From assembly GCA_003218375.1 (NCBI GenBank), contig QHNH01000026.1, forward strand, positions 2,840-66,588: a stretch of DNA of 63,749 nucleotides. Reading direction: 5' to 3'. Of this stretch, positions 53,704 to 63,249 are shown one piece after another. The number at the start of each line of letters is the position of its first letter. The first letter of the stretch is position 1. Position numbers and translations under genes: made by a program. The notes under the pieces were generated by a model. That model ran no database searches and was not told where the DNA came from. It worked only from the letters and a program-made list of their open reading frames with translations. The stretch comes from Verrucomicrobiota bacterium. GTDB taxonomy: Bacteria > Verrucomicrobiota > Verrucomicrobiia > Chthoniobacterales > UBA10450.

Positions 53704-55494
53704 TTGAAAAAATTCCTGCCCGCGCTCTTTTTAGTTCTCGTCATTTTCGCGGTCTACGCGCCGGCGCTCCGAAACGATTTTGTCTGGGACGACACCGCCC
53801 TGATCCTGCGCGATCCACTCATCAGGAGCTGGCAGCTCGCGCCCGAGGCGTTCCAGCATTTTCTTTTCATCGACGCGACACCCTCGGATTTCTACCGGCC
53901 AATTCAGCGGCTCACTTACCTCGCTGATTACGCTGCGTTCGTTTTCAAACCGGCCGGCTATCATTTCACGAGCATCCTTTGTCATGCCGGCGCCACGCTC
54001 GCGCTCCTTCTTTTGGCCAATGAGCTCTTGCGCAGCTGGAACGTCGAGGAGCGCAAACGACGTTGGCTGGCATTCCTCACCACGCTTATCTGGGCGGTTC
54101 ATCCCGTGCATACCGCCGCCGTCGCGTACATCTCCGGTCGGGCCGATCCGCTGGCGGCGATGTTCGGTTTTCTCGGACTTTACTGCGGTATTCGCGCTAC
54201 GCCTCAGCTCCGGGCGAACCGGTGGCTGCTCCTCATCGCCACCGCCGCTCTGTTTCTCCTGAGCGCGCTCAGCAAAGAAACCGGCCTCATCTTTCCAGTT
54301 CTGTGGCTGGCGATCCTTCTCCTCCGAAAATCCTGGAAGCAGATCCTGCCGGCTTTCGTAGCCATCCTTTTCGTTGCGGTGAGTTATTTGAGTTTGCGAT
54401 TGCCGGCCGAGCATTTTCCTGCGCCGCGCCTCCGGCCACCCTCTCCATTACTCGTCAGGCCAATCATCTTCGCCCGCGCTTTCGCTGAATACACGGGCCT
54501 GATCTTGTTCCCCGCCAATCTCCACATGGATCGCGATGTAGAATCCCACCCGTTCGGGCCGAGCGACGCGAGCGTCCGCGGCGCGGCCTGGCGCGAACTC
54601 CAGACCCTTCTCGGGATCGTCCTCATCGCCGCTGTGATTTACTGGTTCCTTCTAAGTCGCAGAAAAAATCCCGCAATCTTCGGCTGCCTCGTCTTTGCCG
54701 CAATCGCTTACCTTCCGGTCAGCGGCGCGTTTTCTCTCAACGCCAACATTGCCGAACACTGGCTCTATTTGCCGACAGCGTTTGTTTTTCTCGCGGTCGC
54801 CCTGGCGATCTCGCAACTGCGGGTCCCAACGCCTGCTCTCGCCGGTCTTGTGGCTTCGTGCGTCGTCCTCCTCGGCGCGCGCACCTTTGTCCACACCCTC
54901 GACTGGAAAAATCAACGGACGTTTGTGGAGCGCACGATTGCCGCCGGGGGAGATTCGGCCCGGATGCTGATCAATCTCGCCAGCCAGGATCTGCATGAAG
55001 GGCAACTCGATGCCGCGAAAAAGCATTTGGAAGCTGCGCTGGAAAAGGAACCGAACCAGCCGTTCGCCGTCATCAACCTGGCGGTCGTAGCGATCCGGAA
55101 GGAAGATTATGCGACGGCGCGCGAAATCCTCAACCGCGCCAAAGACCTGCCGCTGGTCGACGCGCAGGCCCACGAGCTTCTCGCCATCCTTGAGCTGAAG
55201 GAACACGACCGCGTCGACGTCATGCGTTTCCGCCTCGCCTCCCGGACCGGGCCGCTGAATTGGAGAATCGAGCGCCGCTACATCGAGGTGCTCGACCAGA
55301 CCGGCAACACCCCAGCCGCGATCCGCGAACTGGCAGCTTGTTTGAAAACGCAGTGGTATCGCGCCGAATCGTGGCAATTGCTCAGCCGTCTATTTACCAA
55401 AAACGGACCGACCCGCGAAGGAATGGATGCGCTGGAGCAGGCGAAAGATTACGACGTGCATTTGATGGAGCACGCCGAGGTCCCGCAGCCGTAA
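53704..55494 (+). CDS. TMTC-like GT-C membrane protein with TPR tail
   Basis: The 596-residue protein begins at TTG 53704 and has about ten membrane helices. The first loop holds YAPALRNDFVWDDTALILRD, the NDFVWDD motif of TMTC-type proteins (protein O-mannosyltransferase relatives); further motifs are FYRPIQRLTY and HPVHTAAVAYISGRADPLAA. Residues about 415-590 form TPR-like helices outside the membrane. In bacteria the substrate is unknown, but protein or envelope glycosylation is likely. A heptamer array follows 7 bp after the stop. Confidence 0.82.
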   Translation: MKKFLPALFLVLVIFAVYAPALRNDFVWDDTALILRDPLIRSWQLAPEAFQHFLFIDATPSDFYRPIQRLTYLADYAAFVFKPAGYHFTSILCHAGATLALLLLANELLRSWNVEERKRRWLAFLTTLIWAVHPVHTAAVAYISGRADPLAAMFGFLGLYCGIRATPQLRANRWLLLIATAALFLLSALSKETGLIFPVLWLAILLLRKSWKQILPAFVAILFVAVSYLSLRLPAEHFPAPRLRPPSPLLVRPIIFARAFAEYTGLILFPANLHMDRDVESHPFGPSDASVRGAAWRELQTLLGIVLIAAVIYWFLLSRRKNPAIFGCLVFAAIAYLPVSGAFSLNANIAEHWLYLPTAFVFLAVALAISQLRVPTPALAGLVASCVVLLGARTFVHTLDWKNQRTFVERTIAAGGDSARMLINLASQDLHEGQLDAAKKHLEAALEKEPNQPFAVINLAVVAIRKEDYATAREILNRAKDLPLVDAQAHELLAILELKEHDRVDVMRFRLASRTGPLNWRIERRYIEVLDQTGNTPAAIRELAACLKTQWYRAESWQLLSRLFTKNGPTREGMDALEQAKDYDVHLMEHAEVPQP

Positions 55495-55501
55495 GCGATC
55501 A

Positions 55502-55536
55502 AATTCGAAATCCGAAGTTCGAAATCCGAAACAATT
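55502..55536. repeat. 7-bp-periodic array (AATCCGA units)
   Basis: Heptamers AATTCGA, AATCCGA, AGTTCGA, AATCCGA, AACAATT follow the TMTC-like stop by 7 bp. The array lies between convergent gene ends (TMTC-like and recQ). Confidence 0.82.
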
Positions 55537-55587
55537 TTCAAAAACCCGAAATGTTCGCAGCGCGTCTCTGAAATTTCCCGGTTTAGC

Positions 55588-57735
55588 TTATTTGGATTTG
55601 TTTCGAGTTTCGATATACGCGCTTCGAATTTCTTCGATAAACGCCGGCAAATATTTTCTCGCCTTCACTTCCCCGACTCCGCGAATCTGGCGACCGGCTT
55701 CGACCGACGCCGGTTTGAGCCGCGCGAACGCTCTCAAAGTTTCGTCCGGAAAAATAATGTAGGCCGGCACGTTCCCTTGCTCGCGCGCCAGATCGAGCCG
55801 CAATTTTCTCAAGCGCTCCAGGATCGCGGCATCCACGGGCAGCATTTCCTCCAACGACGCTTCCTTCGCTCTCGGTTTTCGCGCCGCGGCTTTCTCCGCT
55901 GCACTTCGCTGCGGCCAGCGCAGCTGATAATCAACGCTGCCCTTCATGACTTCGTCACCTCTCCGGGTCAACGTCACCATCGGATATTGCCCGCCGCTCG
56001 AAACCAGGATGCCGGTGTCCTGCAGCTCGCGCAGAAGCAGGTTCAGATAGGCGACCCCTTCGTTCTTTAGCAATCCATAGGTCGAAAGCCGATCGAGCTG
56101 CGCGTTGATGATTTCCTGCGAACGGCTGCCGACCAGCGCCTGCACGATCCGCCCACGGCCAAACCGTGCCTGCCATTCCCCATCGATCCGTGCAGACATG
56201 CGCGCCACGCCGCTCAATGCTTTCCGCACAATGAGCGCTTCCTGCTCTGTCGGCGGCCGCGCCGGCCCGGCCGTCTCGAGACAGATGTCGCAGTTCCCGC
56301 AGCGCGCCGGATCGCTTTCGCCAAAATAACGCAGGATCGCCTGCTGCCGGCACTCGCGCGCATACGCGAAGTCGATCATCATTTTCAACTTCGCCCGGTC
56401 GCGCCGCTCCTTTTCGCGGAGCTTCACCGCGTCGAGCTTGAGCTGGGGGCCGCGCACTTCCGGCTGGAGCACGCGCGTTCCGCGGACGCGCTTTCCCGGA
56501 ATATCGAACCGGTCGATGTAGCCTTCGCGATCGAGAACGTGGAGCGACGAGCTGATCATCATGTCGCTTCTTTCGTCCCCGAGTCGCAGCGCCATTTCCT
56601 TGATCGAAATCTGAAGCTCGTGCTCCTCGTTCGCCTCTCGTCGCAGCATTTCGTAAGTCTGGGTGATGAATTCGAGCGGCGGATTGCTGCCTTCGATGAA
56701 AAATTCCTGCACCCGCGTGTCGGCGTGATTGAAGAGGAGGTCGCACGTGGCCGCTTCGCCGTCGCGACCGGCACGCCCGGCTTCCTGGTAATACGCCTCG
56801 ACGCTGCCCGGCACATCGAAGTGGACGACAAACCGAATGTCAGGCCGATCGATCCCCATTCCGAATGCATTGGTCGCCACGACGACGTCGCGCCGGCCCT
56901 GCATGAATTCGTTCTGCGCTTTCTCGCGTTCCTCGTCGTTCATGCCGCCGTGGTAAAGAATGCTGGAGATCTTCGCGAGGCGCAGCGTTTCGGCCACGGC
57001 CTCGACGCGTTTCCGGGTCGAGCAATAAACGATGCCCGTCTTGTGATCGCGGATCAGCGCGTTCAGCCGTTCGTATTTTTGCGCCTCGTTGGCGACGTGC
57101 GTGATCAGCAGTTTCAAATTTGGGCGCGCGAATCCCGCCACGAATTCCCGTGGCTCGCGCAGCGCGAGATGAGTGAGAATATCGCGGCGCACCTCCGGCG
57201 TCGCCGTCGCGGTGAACGCGGCCACCTGCGGACGACCAAGCGTTTCTAGCACCTGGCCGAGCCGGAAATAATCGGGGCGGAAATCGTGGCCCCACATGGA
57301 AAGACAATGCGCCTCGTCCACCGCGAAGAGCGCGATCGTGCTTTGGCCGAGCGCCTCGAGAAACGACCGGCTCCGGAAGCGTTCCGGCGCGATGTAAACC
57401 AGCTTGAATTCGCCGCGGGCGAGGGCGCGAATCCGTTCCTGCTGCTCGCCGAGACTGAGCGTGCTGTTGATCAGTGTGGCCGAAATTCCGCGGCGCTGGA
57501 GAGCGTCCACCTGGTCTTTCATCAGCGCGATCAACGGCGAAACGACAACCGTTGTTCCTTCCAACAAGAGCGCCGGCAATTGATAACAGAGCGATTTGCC
57601 GCCGCCCGTCGGCATGACCACGAGCGCGTCGGAACCGCCGGCAATAGCCGTGATCACTTCCTCCTGCGCGTCGAGGAATTCGCGGAAGCCGAAATACTTT
57701 TCGAGAACGTCGTGAGGGGTCATCGGGATTTCCAT
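55588..57735 (-). CDS. recQ: ATP-dependent DNA helicase RecQ
   Basis: The 715-residue helicase has Walker A VVMPTGGGKSLCYQLPALL, the DEAH box FAVDEAHCLSMWGHDFRPDY, GIVYCSTRKRVE, motif VI QEAGRAGRDGE, a zinc site (CRQQAILRYFGESDPARCGNCDIC region: four cysteines), a winged helix and a C-terminal HRDC domain (ERLRKLRLDLAREQ). It unwinds DNA in recombination and repair. Starts at 57735 (MEIPMTP) and 57723 are both possible. It reads divergently from a small hypothetical gene only 36 bp away. Confidence 0.95.
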   Translation of the reverse strand: MEIPMTPHDVLEKYFGFREFLDAQEEVITAIAGGSDALVVMPTGGGKSLCYQLPALLLEGTTVVVSPLIALMKDQVDALQRRGISATLINSTLSLGEQQERIRALARGEFKLVYIAPERFRSRSFLEALGQSTIALFAVDEAHCLSMWGHDFRPDYFRLGQVLETLGRPQVAAFTATATPEVRRDILTHLALREPREFVAGFARPNLKLLITHVANEAQKYERLNALIRDHKTGIVYCSTRKRVEAVAETLRLAKISSILYHGGMNDEEREKAQNEFMQGRRDVVVATNAFGMGIDRPDIRFVVHFDVPGSVEAYYQEAGRAGRDGEAATCDLLFNHADTRVQEFFIEGSNPPLEFITQTYEMLRREANEEHELQISIKEMALRLGDERSDMMISSSLHVLDREGYIDRFDIPGKRVRGTRVLQPEVRGPQLKLDAVKLREKERRDRAKLKMMIDFAYARECRQQAILRYFGESDPARCGNCDICLETAGPARPPTEQEALIVRKALSGVARMSARIDGEWQARFGRGRIVQALVGSRSQEIINAQLDRLSTYGLLKNEGVAYLNLLLRELQDTGILVSSGGQYPMVTLTRRGDEVMKGSVDYQLRWPQRSAAEKAAARKPRAKEASLEEMLPVDAAILERLRKLRLDLAREQGNVPAYIIFPDETLRAFARLKPASVEAGRQIRGVGEVKARKYLPAFIEEIRSAYIETRNKSK

Positions 57736-57771
57736 TGTGGCGGATCAATCATCGGTGCACAAGGATCGGTC

Positions 57772-58260
57772 GTGCTTATCGAATTCACAAAACGCGCCGA
57801 TGGGCGAACTGTGCTCCGCTGCCTGCGCGCCGACGGCTCCGTTACCTGGCAGCGGAACGATGATCGGAATGCCCGCTTTTTCCCGTTGCATGATCTGACG
57901 CATTACGCGGTCGAAACCGAGTTGGGCTTTTCCCAAGGATTCTTCGGCCTGATCGCGAAGGGCTGGAACATCGATGAAACGACGGGGCAGACCGCGCGCG
58001 GAGCGTTGCCAAATGAAGCGCTCGAAGTCGAATACATCGTCTCCGCGTTTTCGGCCGAGCGCGCTGCAGGCGCGATCGCTTCCGCTGCGGAGTTCAATCA
58101 ATTGGCCAGGACCTTCGCCAGCGCGAAAGGAATGCCACCGCCGCGTCCGCTTTCGGACGAAGACCTGGTGCGGGTGCGTTCCCGCTTCGACGAGCTTGCG
58201 GCCAAGTGGAGAAGCCTCCAGCCGGACGAAACGCTCGAGTTAACGTTCGCTCTTCTGTAG
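57772..58260 (+). CDS. Hypothetical cytosolic protein
   Basis: The 162-residue protein is not recognised. It starts at GTG 57772 with AAGGA about 7 bp upstream. Sequence features: VLRCLRADGSVTWQ, FFPLHDLTHYAVETELGFSQGF (a His-x-x-x-His-like HDLTHYAVE motif) and a C-terminal helix pair (SDEDLVRVRSRFDELAAKW). No signal peptide or membrane segment. The TAG stop lies in the opening CTGTAG of an R1 palindrome. A longer open frame upstream is antisense to recQ and is rejected. Confidence 0.65.
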   Translation: MLIEFTKRADGRTVLRCLRADGSVTWQRNDDRNARFFPLHDLTHYAVETELGFSQGFFGLIAKGWNIDETTGQTARGALPNEALEVEYIVSAFSAERAAGAIASAAEFNQLARTFASAKGMPPPRPLSDEDLVRVRSRFDELAAKWRSLQPDETLELTFALL

Positions 58261-58360
58261 CCGCTCTTCTGTAGCCGCGCCCCTGTGGGGCGCGTGAGAG
58301 CAAACTTTGCAGTCCACGTTCGATCCCGCGCGGCCCGCAGGGCCGCGGCTACAGAAGAGC
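58250..58360. repeat. R1-family palindromic repeat between convergent genes (with duplicated left end)
   Basis: The left end GCTCTTCTGTAGCCGC occurs nearly twice in a row (58250 and 58264), followed by GCCCCTGTGGGGCGCG; the right end is GCGGCTACAGAAGAGC. Outer inversion of 16 bp is perfect. It supplies the stop codon of the upstream gene and ends 18 bp before the secA stop. Confidence 0.88.
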
Positions 58361-58378
58361 AATAAAACGCGGCGGGGC

Positions 58379-61300
58379 TTACGCCACCCGGCCGCAGCAG
58401 TTCTTGAATTTCTTCCCGCTCCCGCAGGGGCACGGCTCGTTACGACCCACTTTCGGGGTGTCGCGACGGACCGGCGCGAGATCGAGCTTCAGCTCGGATC
58501 CGTCTCCATTCGACGAAACGCCGCCGCTTGCCGGAATGCGATCGCCGTGACGCCCGGGGACCGGGCCGGTCGCCGTCGCGGCACTGGGCGCCTGCTCTTT
58601 CAAAAGGAATTGCGGCAGGGTGGAGAGGAAATTCTCGAAGGCCTGCAGGTTCGAGGTGCTGCGGAAAAGATTATGGAGCACTTCACTCTTAATGTTCGCC
58701 ATCAGCTCGACGAACATGTCGAAGGCCTCGGTCTTGTATTCGATCAGCGGATCTTTCTGGGCGTAGCCCCGCAGATAAACACCTTCGCGCAACGCGTCCA
58801 TCGCGTAAAGATGCTCCTGCCAGAGCCGGTCGATCGCGTTCAGGATGATGTAGCGCTCGAGGCTCTTCACCGCGGTCGGCTCTTCGTGGCTCGATTTGCG
58901 CTCGTACGATTCCTTGATCTTCCCGATCAGGAATTGCGCGTTCTCATCGACCGACCGCGTTTCGAACTGCGCCTTCTCCTTGGAAAGACCAAGCGGGAAC
59001 GTGACGTTCACCCAGTTTAATAACCCCGCGTAATTCGGCTCGTCGCCCGCCGCGCCGGTGCCGAGAAATTCCTGCACTTTCGCCGGGACCGCTTCGTCGA
59101 TGACCTCGAAGACGAGTTTGCGCGGTTCCTCGGAATCGATCGTGTCGTTGCGATAAGTGTAAACCACTTCGCGCTGGTTATTCATCACGTCGTCGAAATC
59201 GAGCGTCCGTTTACGCGCGAGGTAATTGCGCTGCTCGACCCGCTTCTGCGCCGTCTCGACTGACTTGTTCAGCCACGGGTGCTCAAGCTCCTGGCCTTCC
59301 TCGAGCCCGAAACGCTCCATGATTTTCGTCATCCGATCCGCCGCGCCGAAGTTGCGCATGAGGTCGTCCTCGAAGCTGACGTAAAAACGCGAGCCACCAG
59401 GGTCGCCCTGGCGCGCGCAACGCCCGCGCAACTGCCGATCGATCCGGCGCGATTCATGGCGCTCCGTGCCGATCACGAAAAGGCCGCCGGCGTTCGCTAC
59501 GCCTTCACCGAGCTTGATGTCGGTGCCGCGGCCCGCCATGTTCGTCGAGATCGTGACCGTGCCCGCCTGCCCGGCCCGCTGGACGATCTCGGCTTCCTGC
59601 ATGTGGAACTTCGCGTTCAGGACGTTGTGCGGAACTTTTTCGCGCTTCAGCATCCGGCTCAGTAACTCGGACGCTTCCACGCTCACGGTGCCGACCAGGA
59701 CCGGCTGCGCTTTCGCATGGCGCTCCTTGATCTCGTTGATTACCGCGTTGTATTTCTCGCGGCGCGTCTTGTAGATCCGATCGTTCGCGTCCTTCCGCGC
59801 CACGGGACGGTTCGTCGGGATAACGTTCACGTCGAGCTTGTAAATATCGTGGAACTCGGCGGCCTCGGTGTCCGCGGTGCCGGTCATGCCGGCGAGTTTG
59901 TGATAGAGCCGGAAATAATTCTGGATGGTGATCGTGGCCAGGGTCTGGGTCTCGCGATCGATCTGGACGCCTTCCTTCGCTTCGACGGCCTGGTGCAATC
60001 CGTCGCTCCAGCGCCGGCCCGGCATTTTCCGGCCGGTATATTCATCGACGATGACGACCTTGTTGTCCTCGATCACGTAAGCCACGTCCTTTTCGAAGAG
60101 GCAATAGGCGCGGAGCAGTTGCGAGATGTTGTGGATCCGTTCCGCCTGCATGTCGCAATGCTGCTGGCGCTCGACCTTCGCCTTTTCTTTTTGCTCGGGC
60201 GTGAGGTTCGGGTCGAGATCGATCTCGGTAAATTCGCTGATCAAGTCCGGCAGCACGAATGCATTCGGATCGTCCGGGTTCATGAACGATCGACCTTGTT
60301 CGGAGAGATCCGCTTCCTGAGATTTCTCATCGATGGTGAAGAACAACTCTTCCTTCAACGCGAAGAGTTCTTCTTTGCGGGTCTCCTGATAAAACGACAA
60401 CTCGGCCTTGTCGATCGCCCTGCGTTTCTCCGGATCTTCCATCATCCGCAACAGTTGCTTGTTGCGCGGCTGACCGAGCTTTACTTTGAACATTAGCAAC
60501 CCGCCTTCTTCCAGGTTACCCGCGTCGAATGCTTCCTTGGCTTCGCTCGCAATCCTATTGCAAAGCATGGTCTGTTTGCGCACCAGTTGCTCGACCAGCG
60601 GCTTCCACTTGTCGTATTGATGCGTCGAAATTGTCGCCGGTCCGCTAATGATTAACGGGGTGCGCGCTTCGTCGATCAGGATGGAATCGACTTCATCGAC
60701 AATGGCGTAGTTATAGCCACGCTGCACCTGCTGCTCGCGCGTTGTCGCCATTCCGTTGTCGCGCAGATAATCGAAACCGAACTCGGAGTTCGTGCCGTAG
60801 GTAATGTCGCAGGCATATTGCTGGCGCCGAACGCTCGGTTCCTGATCGTGTTGAATACAACCGACGGTGAGTCCGAGAAAGCTATAGAGCTGGCCCATCC
60901 ACTCGGCGTCGCGTCGCGCCAGGTAATCGTTCACCGTGACCAAATGCGCGCCGCGTCCGGTCAGCGCGTTTAAATAAAGCGGCAGAGTCGCGACCAGGGT
61001 CTTGCCTTCGCCGGTCGCCATCTCGGAAATTTTGCCGCGGTGCAATACGATTCCGCCGATGAGCTGGACATCGAAGTGCACCATTTCCCATTTCATCGGC
61101 TGATCGCAGACGGTGAAAGTGTGCCCACGCTCCGTTAGCCGGCGCGCCGCATTTTTCACAACCGCGAACGCTTCCGGCAAAATCTCATCGAGCCGTTTCC
61201 ACTGCTCCTCTAGTGTGAGTAGTTTGGCCAAGTCCTCCTTCCAACTCGCAGTCAGTCCACGCAGTTCGTCCTCAGAGAAACTCTGAAACTCCTTTTCCAA

Positions 61301-61390
61301 CTCGTTGATCTGGCGGACGATCGGCGCCATTCGCCTGATCTCGCGCTGATTTTTCGAGCCTAAAATTTTCTTTAAAATCCAACCGACCAT
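58379..61390 (-). CDS. secA: Protein translocase motor SecA
   Basis: The 1003-residue ATPase has Walker [40 protein letters not shown]-type Walker [35 protein letters not shown] and the C-terminal zinc motif [18 protein letters not shown] that binds SecB. It drives preproteins through SecYEG and works with the YajC-SecDF set at 16190. The start is [20 protein letters not shown] at 61390; the longer open frame is non-family. An insert of about 90 residues around 300-400 is longer than in E. coli SecA. Confidence 0.95.
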   Translation of the reverse strand: MVGWILKKILGSKNQREIRRMAPIVRQINELEKEFQSFSEDELRGLTASWKEDLAKLLTLEEQWKRLDEILPEAFAVVKNAARRLTERGHTFTVCDQPMKWEMVHFDVQLIGGIVLHRGKISEMATGEGKTLVATLPLYLNALTGRGAHLVTVNDYLARRDAEWMGQLYSFLGLTVGCIQHDQEPSVRRQQYACDITYGTNSEFGFDYLRDNGMATTREQQVQRGYNYAIVDEVDSILIDEARTPLIISGPATISTHQYDKWKPLVEQLVRKQTMLCNRIASEAKEAFDAGNLEEGGLLMFKVKLGQPRNKQLLRMMEDPEKRRAIDKAELSFYQETRKEELFALKEELFFTIDEKSQEADLSEQGRSFMNPDDPNAFVLPDLISEFTEIDLDPNLTPEQKEKAKVERQQHCDMQAERIHNISQLLRAYCLFEKDVAYVIEDNKVVIVDEYTGRKMPGRRWSDGLHQAVEAKEGVQIDRETQTLATITIQNYFRLYHKLAGMTGTADTEAAEFHDIYKLDVNVIPTNRPVARKDANDRIYKTRREKYNAVINEIKERHAKAQPVLVGTVSVEASELLSRMLKREKVPHNVLNAKFHMQEAEIVQRAGQAGTVTISTNMAGRGTDIKLGEGVANAGGLFVIGTERHESRRIDRQLRGRCARQGDPGGSRFYVSFEDDLMRNFGAADRMTKIMERFGLEEGQELEHPWLNKSVETAQKRVEQRNYLARKRTLDFDDVMNNQREVVYTYRNDTIDSEEPRKLVFEVIDEAVPAKVQEFLGTGAAGDEPNYAGLLNWVNVTFPLGLSKEKAQFETRSVDENAQFLIGKIKESYERKSSHEEPTAVKSLERYIILNAIDRLWQEHLYAMDALREGVYLRGYAQKDPLIEYKTEAFDMFVELMANIKSEVLHNLFRSTSNLQAFENFLSTLPQFLLKEQAPSAATATGPVPGRHGDRIPASGGVSSNGDGSELKLDLAPVRRDTPKVGRNEPCPCGSGKKFKNCCGRVA

Positions 61391-61556
61391 TTCGTTTTTA
61401 GTATCGTCGAGATTCGGCGACTTGTCATTCAGCGAAGGCAGGGCTCTCAACGCGTTAACTTTAAGGATTCGCCGCGATCCCTCGACTTCCGCCTTCCCTG
61501 GGCAACCTGCACGACGAGCCACTCGACATGACAGAGACTGCCGCTAACATCGCGCC

Positions 61557-61967
61557 ATGAAGAAAATCATTGCGACTCCCGACGCGCCCGCCGCAATCGG
61601 GCCCTACTCACAGGCAATTCGGTTCGGCAATTTAATATTCTGCAGTGGCCAAATTCCGCTTGAACCGAAAAGTGGCCAGATGGTATCGGATGACATCGCT
61701 GACCAAACCCGGCGCGTGTTGGATAACATCAGCGGCCTTTTGAAATCTGAAGGCCTTTCCTTAGGCGACGTTTTGAAAACGACCATCTTTCTGACCGATC
61801 TCGGCAATTTCCAAATCGTGAACGAAATCTATGGCTCTTATTTCAGCAATCAGCCACCGGCTCGCTCAACGGTGCAGGTTTCGGCATTGCCGAAAGGCGC
61901 GAAAGTCGAGATCGAAGTGATCGCATGCGCAAATGGCGGCGGGACCGCCAGCGATACTTCCGGCTAG
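61557..61967 (+). CDS. ridA: 2-iminobutanoate/2-iminopropanoate deaminase RidA
   Basis: The 136-residue enzyme hydrolyses reactive enamines and imines. It has IGPYSQAIRFGNLIFCSGQIPL, QTRRVLDNISGLL, a catalytic Arg in PPARSTVQVSALPKGAKVEIEVIA. It is slightly longer at the C-terminus than usual (about 128). The stop TAG abuts the stop of the convergent gene, with no gap for a terminator. Confidence 0.94.
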   Translation: MKKIIATPDAPAAIGPYSQAIRFGNLIFCSGQIPLEPKSGQMVSDDIADQTRRVLDNISGLLKSEGLSLGDVLKTTIFLTDLGNFQIVNEIYGSYFSNQPPARSTVQVSALPKGAKVEIEVIACANGGGTASDTSG

Positions 61968-62465
61968 CTATTCCAACGGCAGCTCGATTCGTTCGTCCTC
62001 GCGCGCAGTAAGATGATTCTTGTCGATCATGCGCGCGCAGGTGTTCCAGCGCAGCAAGGCATCGTCATTTCCGGCGGGACGAACCGCTTCCGCCTTTTCG
62101 AACCAATCCATCGCTTCACGGAATCCCTCGTAAGCCTGATGACCACAACCGGGCGCCCCGCGCGCGAGCTGTGCTTTGGCCCAGCGCTCCGCCAGGATTC
62201 CGCGGTAATAGGCATGCTCGTACTCGCCTCTGATTCGCGTTAGAATTTGTTTGGCTTGGGTATCGCTCACTCCATAGCTCTTGCTGAAACGATCCGTCAC
62301 GGCCAGCAACAACATAATCAGCGCCTGCTGGTTTTCCGGCTCTGCCGTCAAAATATCGAGGCAAATGCTCTCCGCTTCCGCGGGCTCGTTCAGCAGACGG
62401 TAGCGTTCGGCTTTCTCTAGCGCGCCCGGGATCGCATTCTTTGAGAGTGTTTTCAACTCAGACAT
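61968..62465 (-). CDS. TPR-like cytosolic protein
   Basis: The 165-residue all-helical protein has TPR-like helices (LEKAERYRLLNEPAEAESICLD and EGFREAMDWFEKAEAVRPAGND are the regions, with A-E-x-I-C and W-F-E-K-A signatures). No enzyme motif is visible. It follows sdhB on the same strand by 40 bp and may be co-transcribed with it. Function unknown. Confidence 0.68.
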   Translation of the reverse strand: MSELKTLSKNAIPGALEKAERYRLLNEPAEAESICLDILTAEPENQQALIMLLLAVTDRFSKSYGVSDTQAKQILTRIRGEYEHAYYRGILAERWAKAQLARGAPGCGHQAYEGFREAMDWFEKAEAVRPAGNDDALLRWNTCARMIDKNHLTAREDERIELPLE

Positions 62466-62505
62466 GCTTTGTTACGTGGTCACCGATTTTAACAGCGTAA
62501 TAGTT

Positions 62506-63249
62506 TTAACGTTTTACTTTCTTTTTCCTCCAAATCCATCCTGGCGTATCATAAAATTCGTCCACCACTCGTTCTTTCAAAGGAATAATCCCGTTGTCCG
62601 TGATTTGAATCTCCTCCGGACAAACCTTGGTACAACATTTCGTAATATTGCAGTAGCCGATCCCGTGAGCTTCGCGCAGCTCCCCCACCCGATCTTCGGT
62701 ATCGAGCGGGTGCATCTCCAGCGCGGCCGCGTAAATCAAAAAGCGCGGCCCGATAAAGCGATCGTGCATCTGATGATCGCGTAAAACGTGACAGACATCC
62801 TGGCAAAGGAAACACTCGATACATTTTCGGAATTCCTGCACTCGATCGATATCTTCCTGTTGCATTCGCCAGGTGCCATCCGGCGCATCGGGGGGGCGCG
62901 GTTTAAATTTCTTAATCTGCTTTTTCACCCGAAAATTCCAAGACACATTGGTGATCAAATCTTTCAAGACTGGGAATGCTTTCATCGGCTCAATCGTGAT
63001 GGGCCGATCCAGCGGCAGATCGCTCAGCCGCGTCATGCACATGAGCTTCGGCATCCCGTTTACTTCCGCCGAACACGAGCCGCACTTGCCCGCCTTGCAG
63101 TTCCAGCGACAAGCCAGATCGTTAGCTTGCATCGCCTGAATCTGATTTACGGCATCCAGCACCACCATTCCTTCGGAAACTTCGGTGGTGTAACCATGGA
63201 ACTGGCCGCCTTTGGTGTCACCGCGCCAAATTTTGAACGTTGCGTTCAT
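62506..63249 (-). CDS. sdhB: Succinate dehydrogenase/fumarate reductase iron-sulfur subunit
   Basis: The 247-residue subunit carries all three clusters: [2Fe-2S] cysteines 51, 56, 59 and 71 (CKAGKCGSC...C), [4Fe-4S] CIECFLCQDVC (143-153) and the [3Fe-4S]/[4Fe-4S] run CNITKCCTKVCPEE. It passes electrons from the flavoprotein to quinone. It is of the type with a long C-terminal part, as in fumarate reductase-like sdhB of PVC and Bacteroidetes. The upstream neighbour is a four-helix-bundle gene, not sdhA, with an ATGA overlap; sdhA must lie outside. Confidence 0.93.
   Translation of the reverse strand: MNATFKIWRGDTKGGQFHGYTTEVSEGMVVLDAVNQIQAMQANDLACRWNCKAGKCGSCSAEVNGMPKLMCMTRLSDLPLDRPITIEPMKAFPVLKDLITNVSWNFRVKKQIKKFKPRPPDAPDGTWRMQQEDIDRVQEFRKCIECFLCQDVCHVLRDHQMHDRFIGPRFLIYAAALEMHPLDTEDRVGELREAHGIGYCNITKCCTKVCPEEIQITDNGIIPLKERVVDEFYDTPGWIWRKKKVKR

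Noticed and set aside
57286-57771. Upstream extension of the 57772 hypothetical protein
   Set aside because: It is antisense to the recQ helicase core; composition changes sharply at the GTG at 57772.
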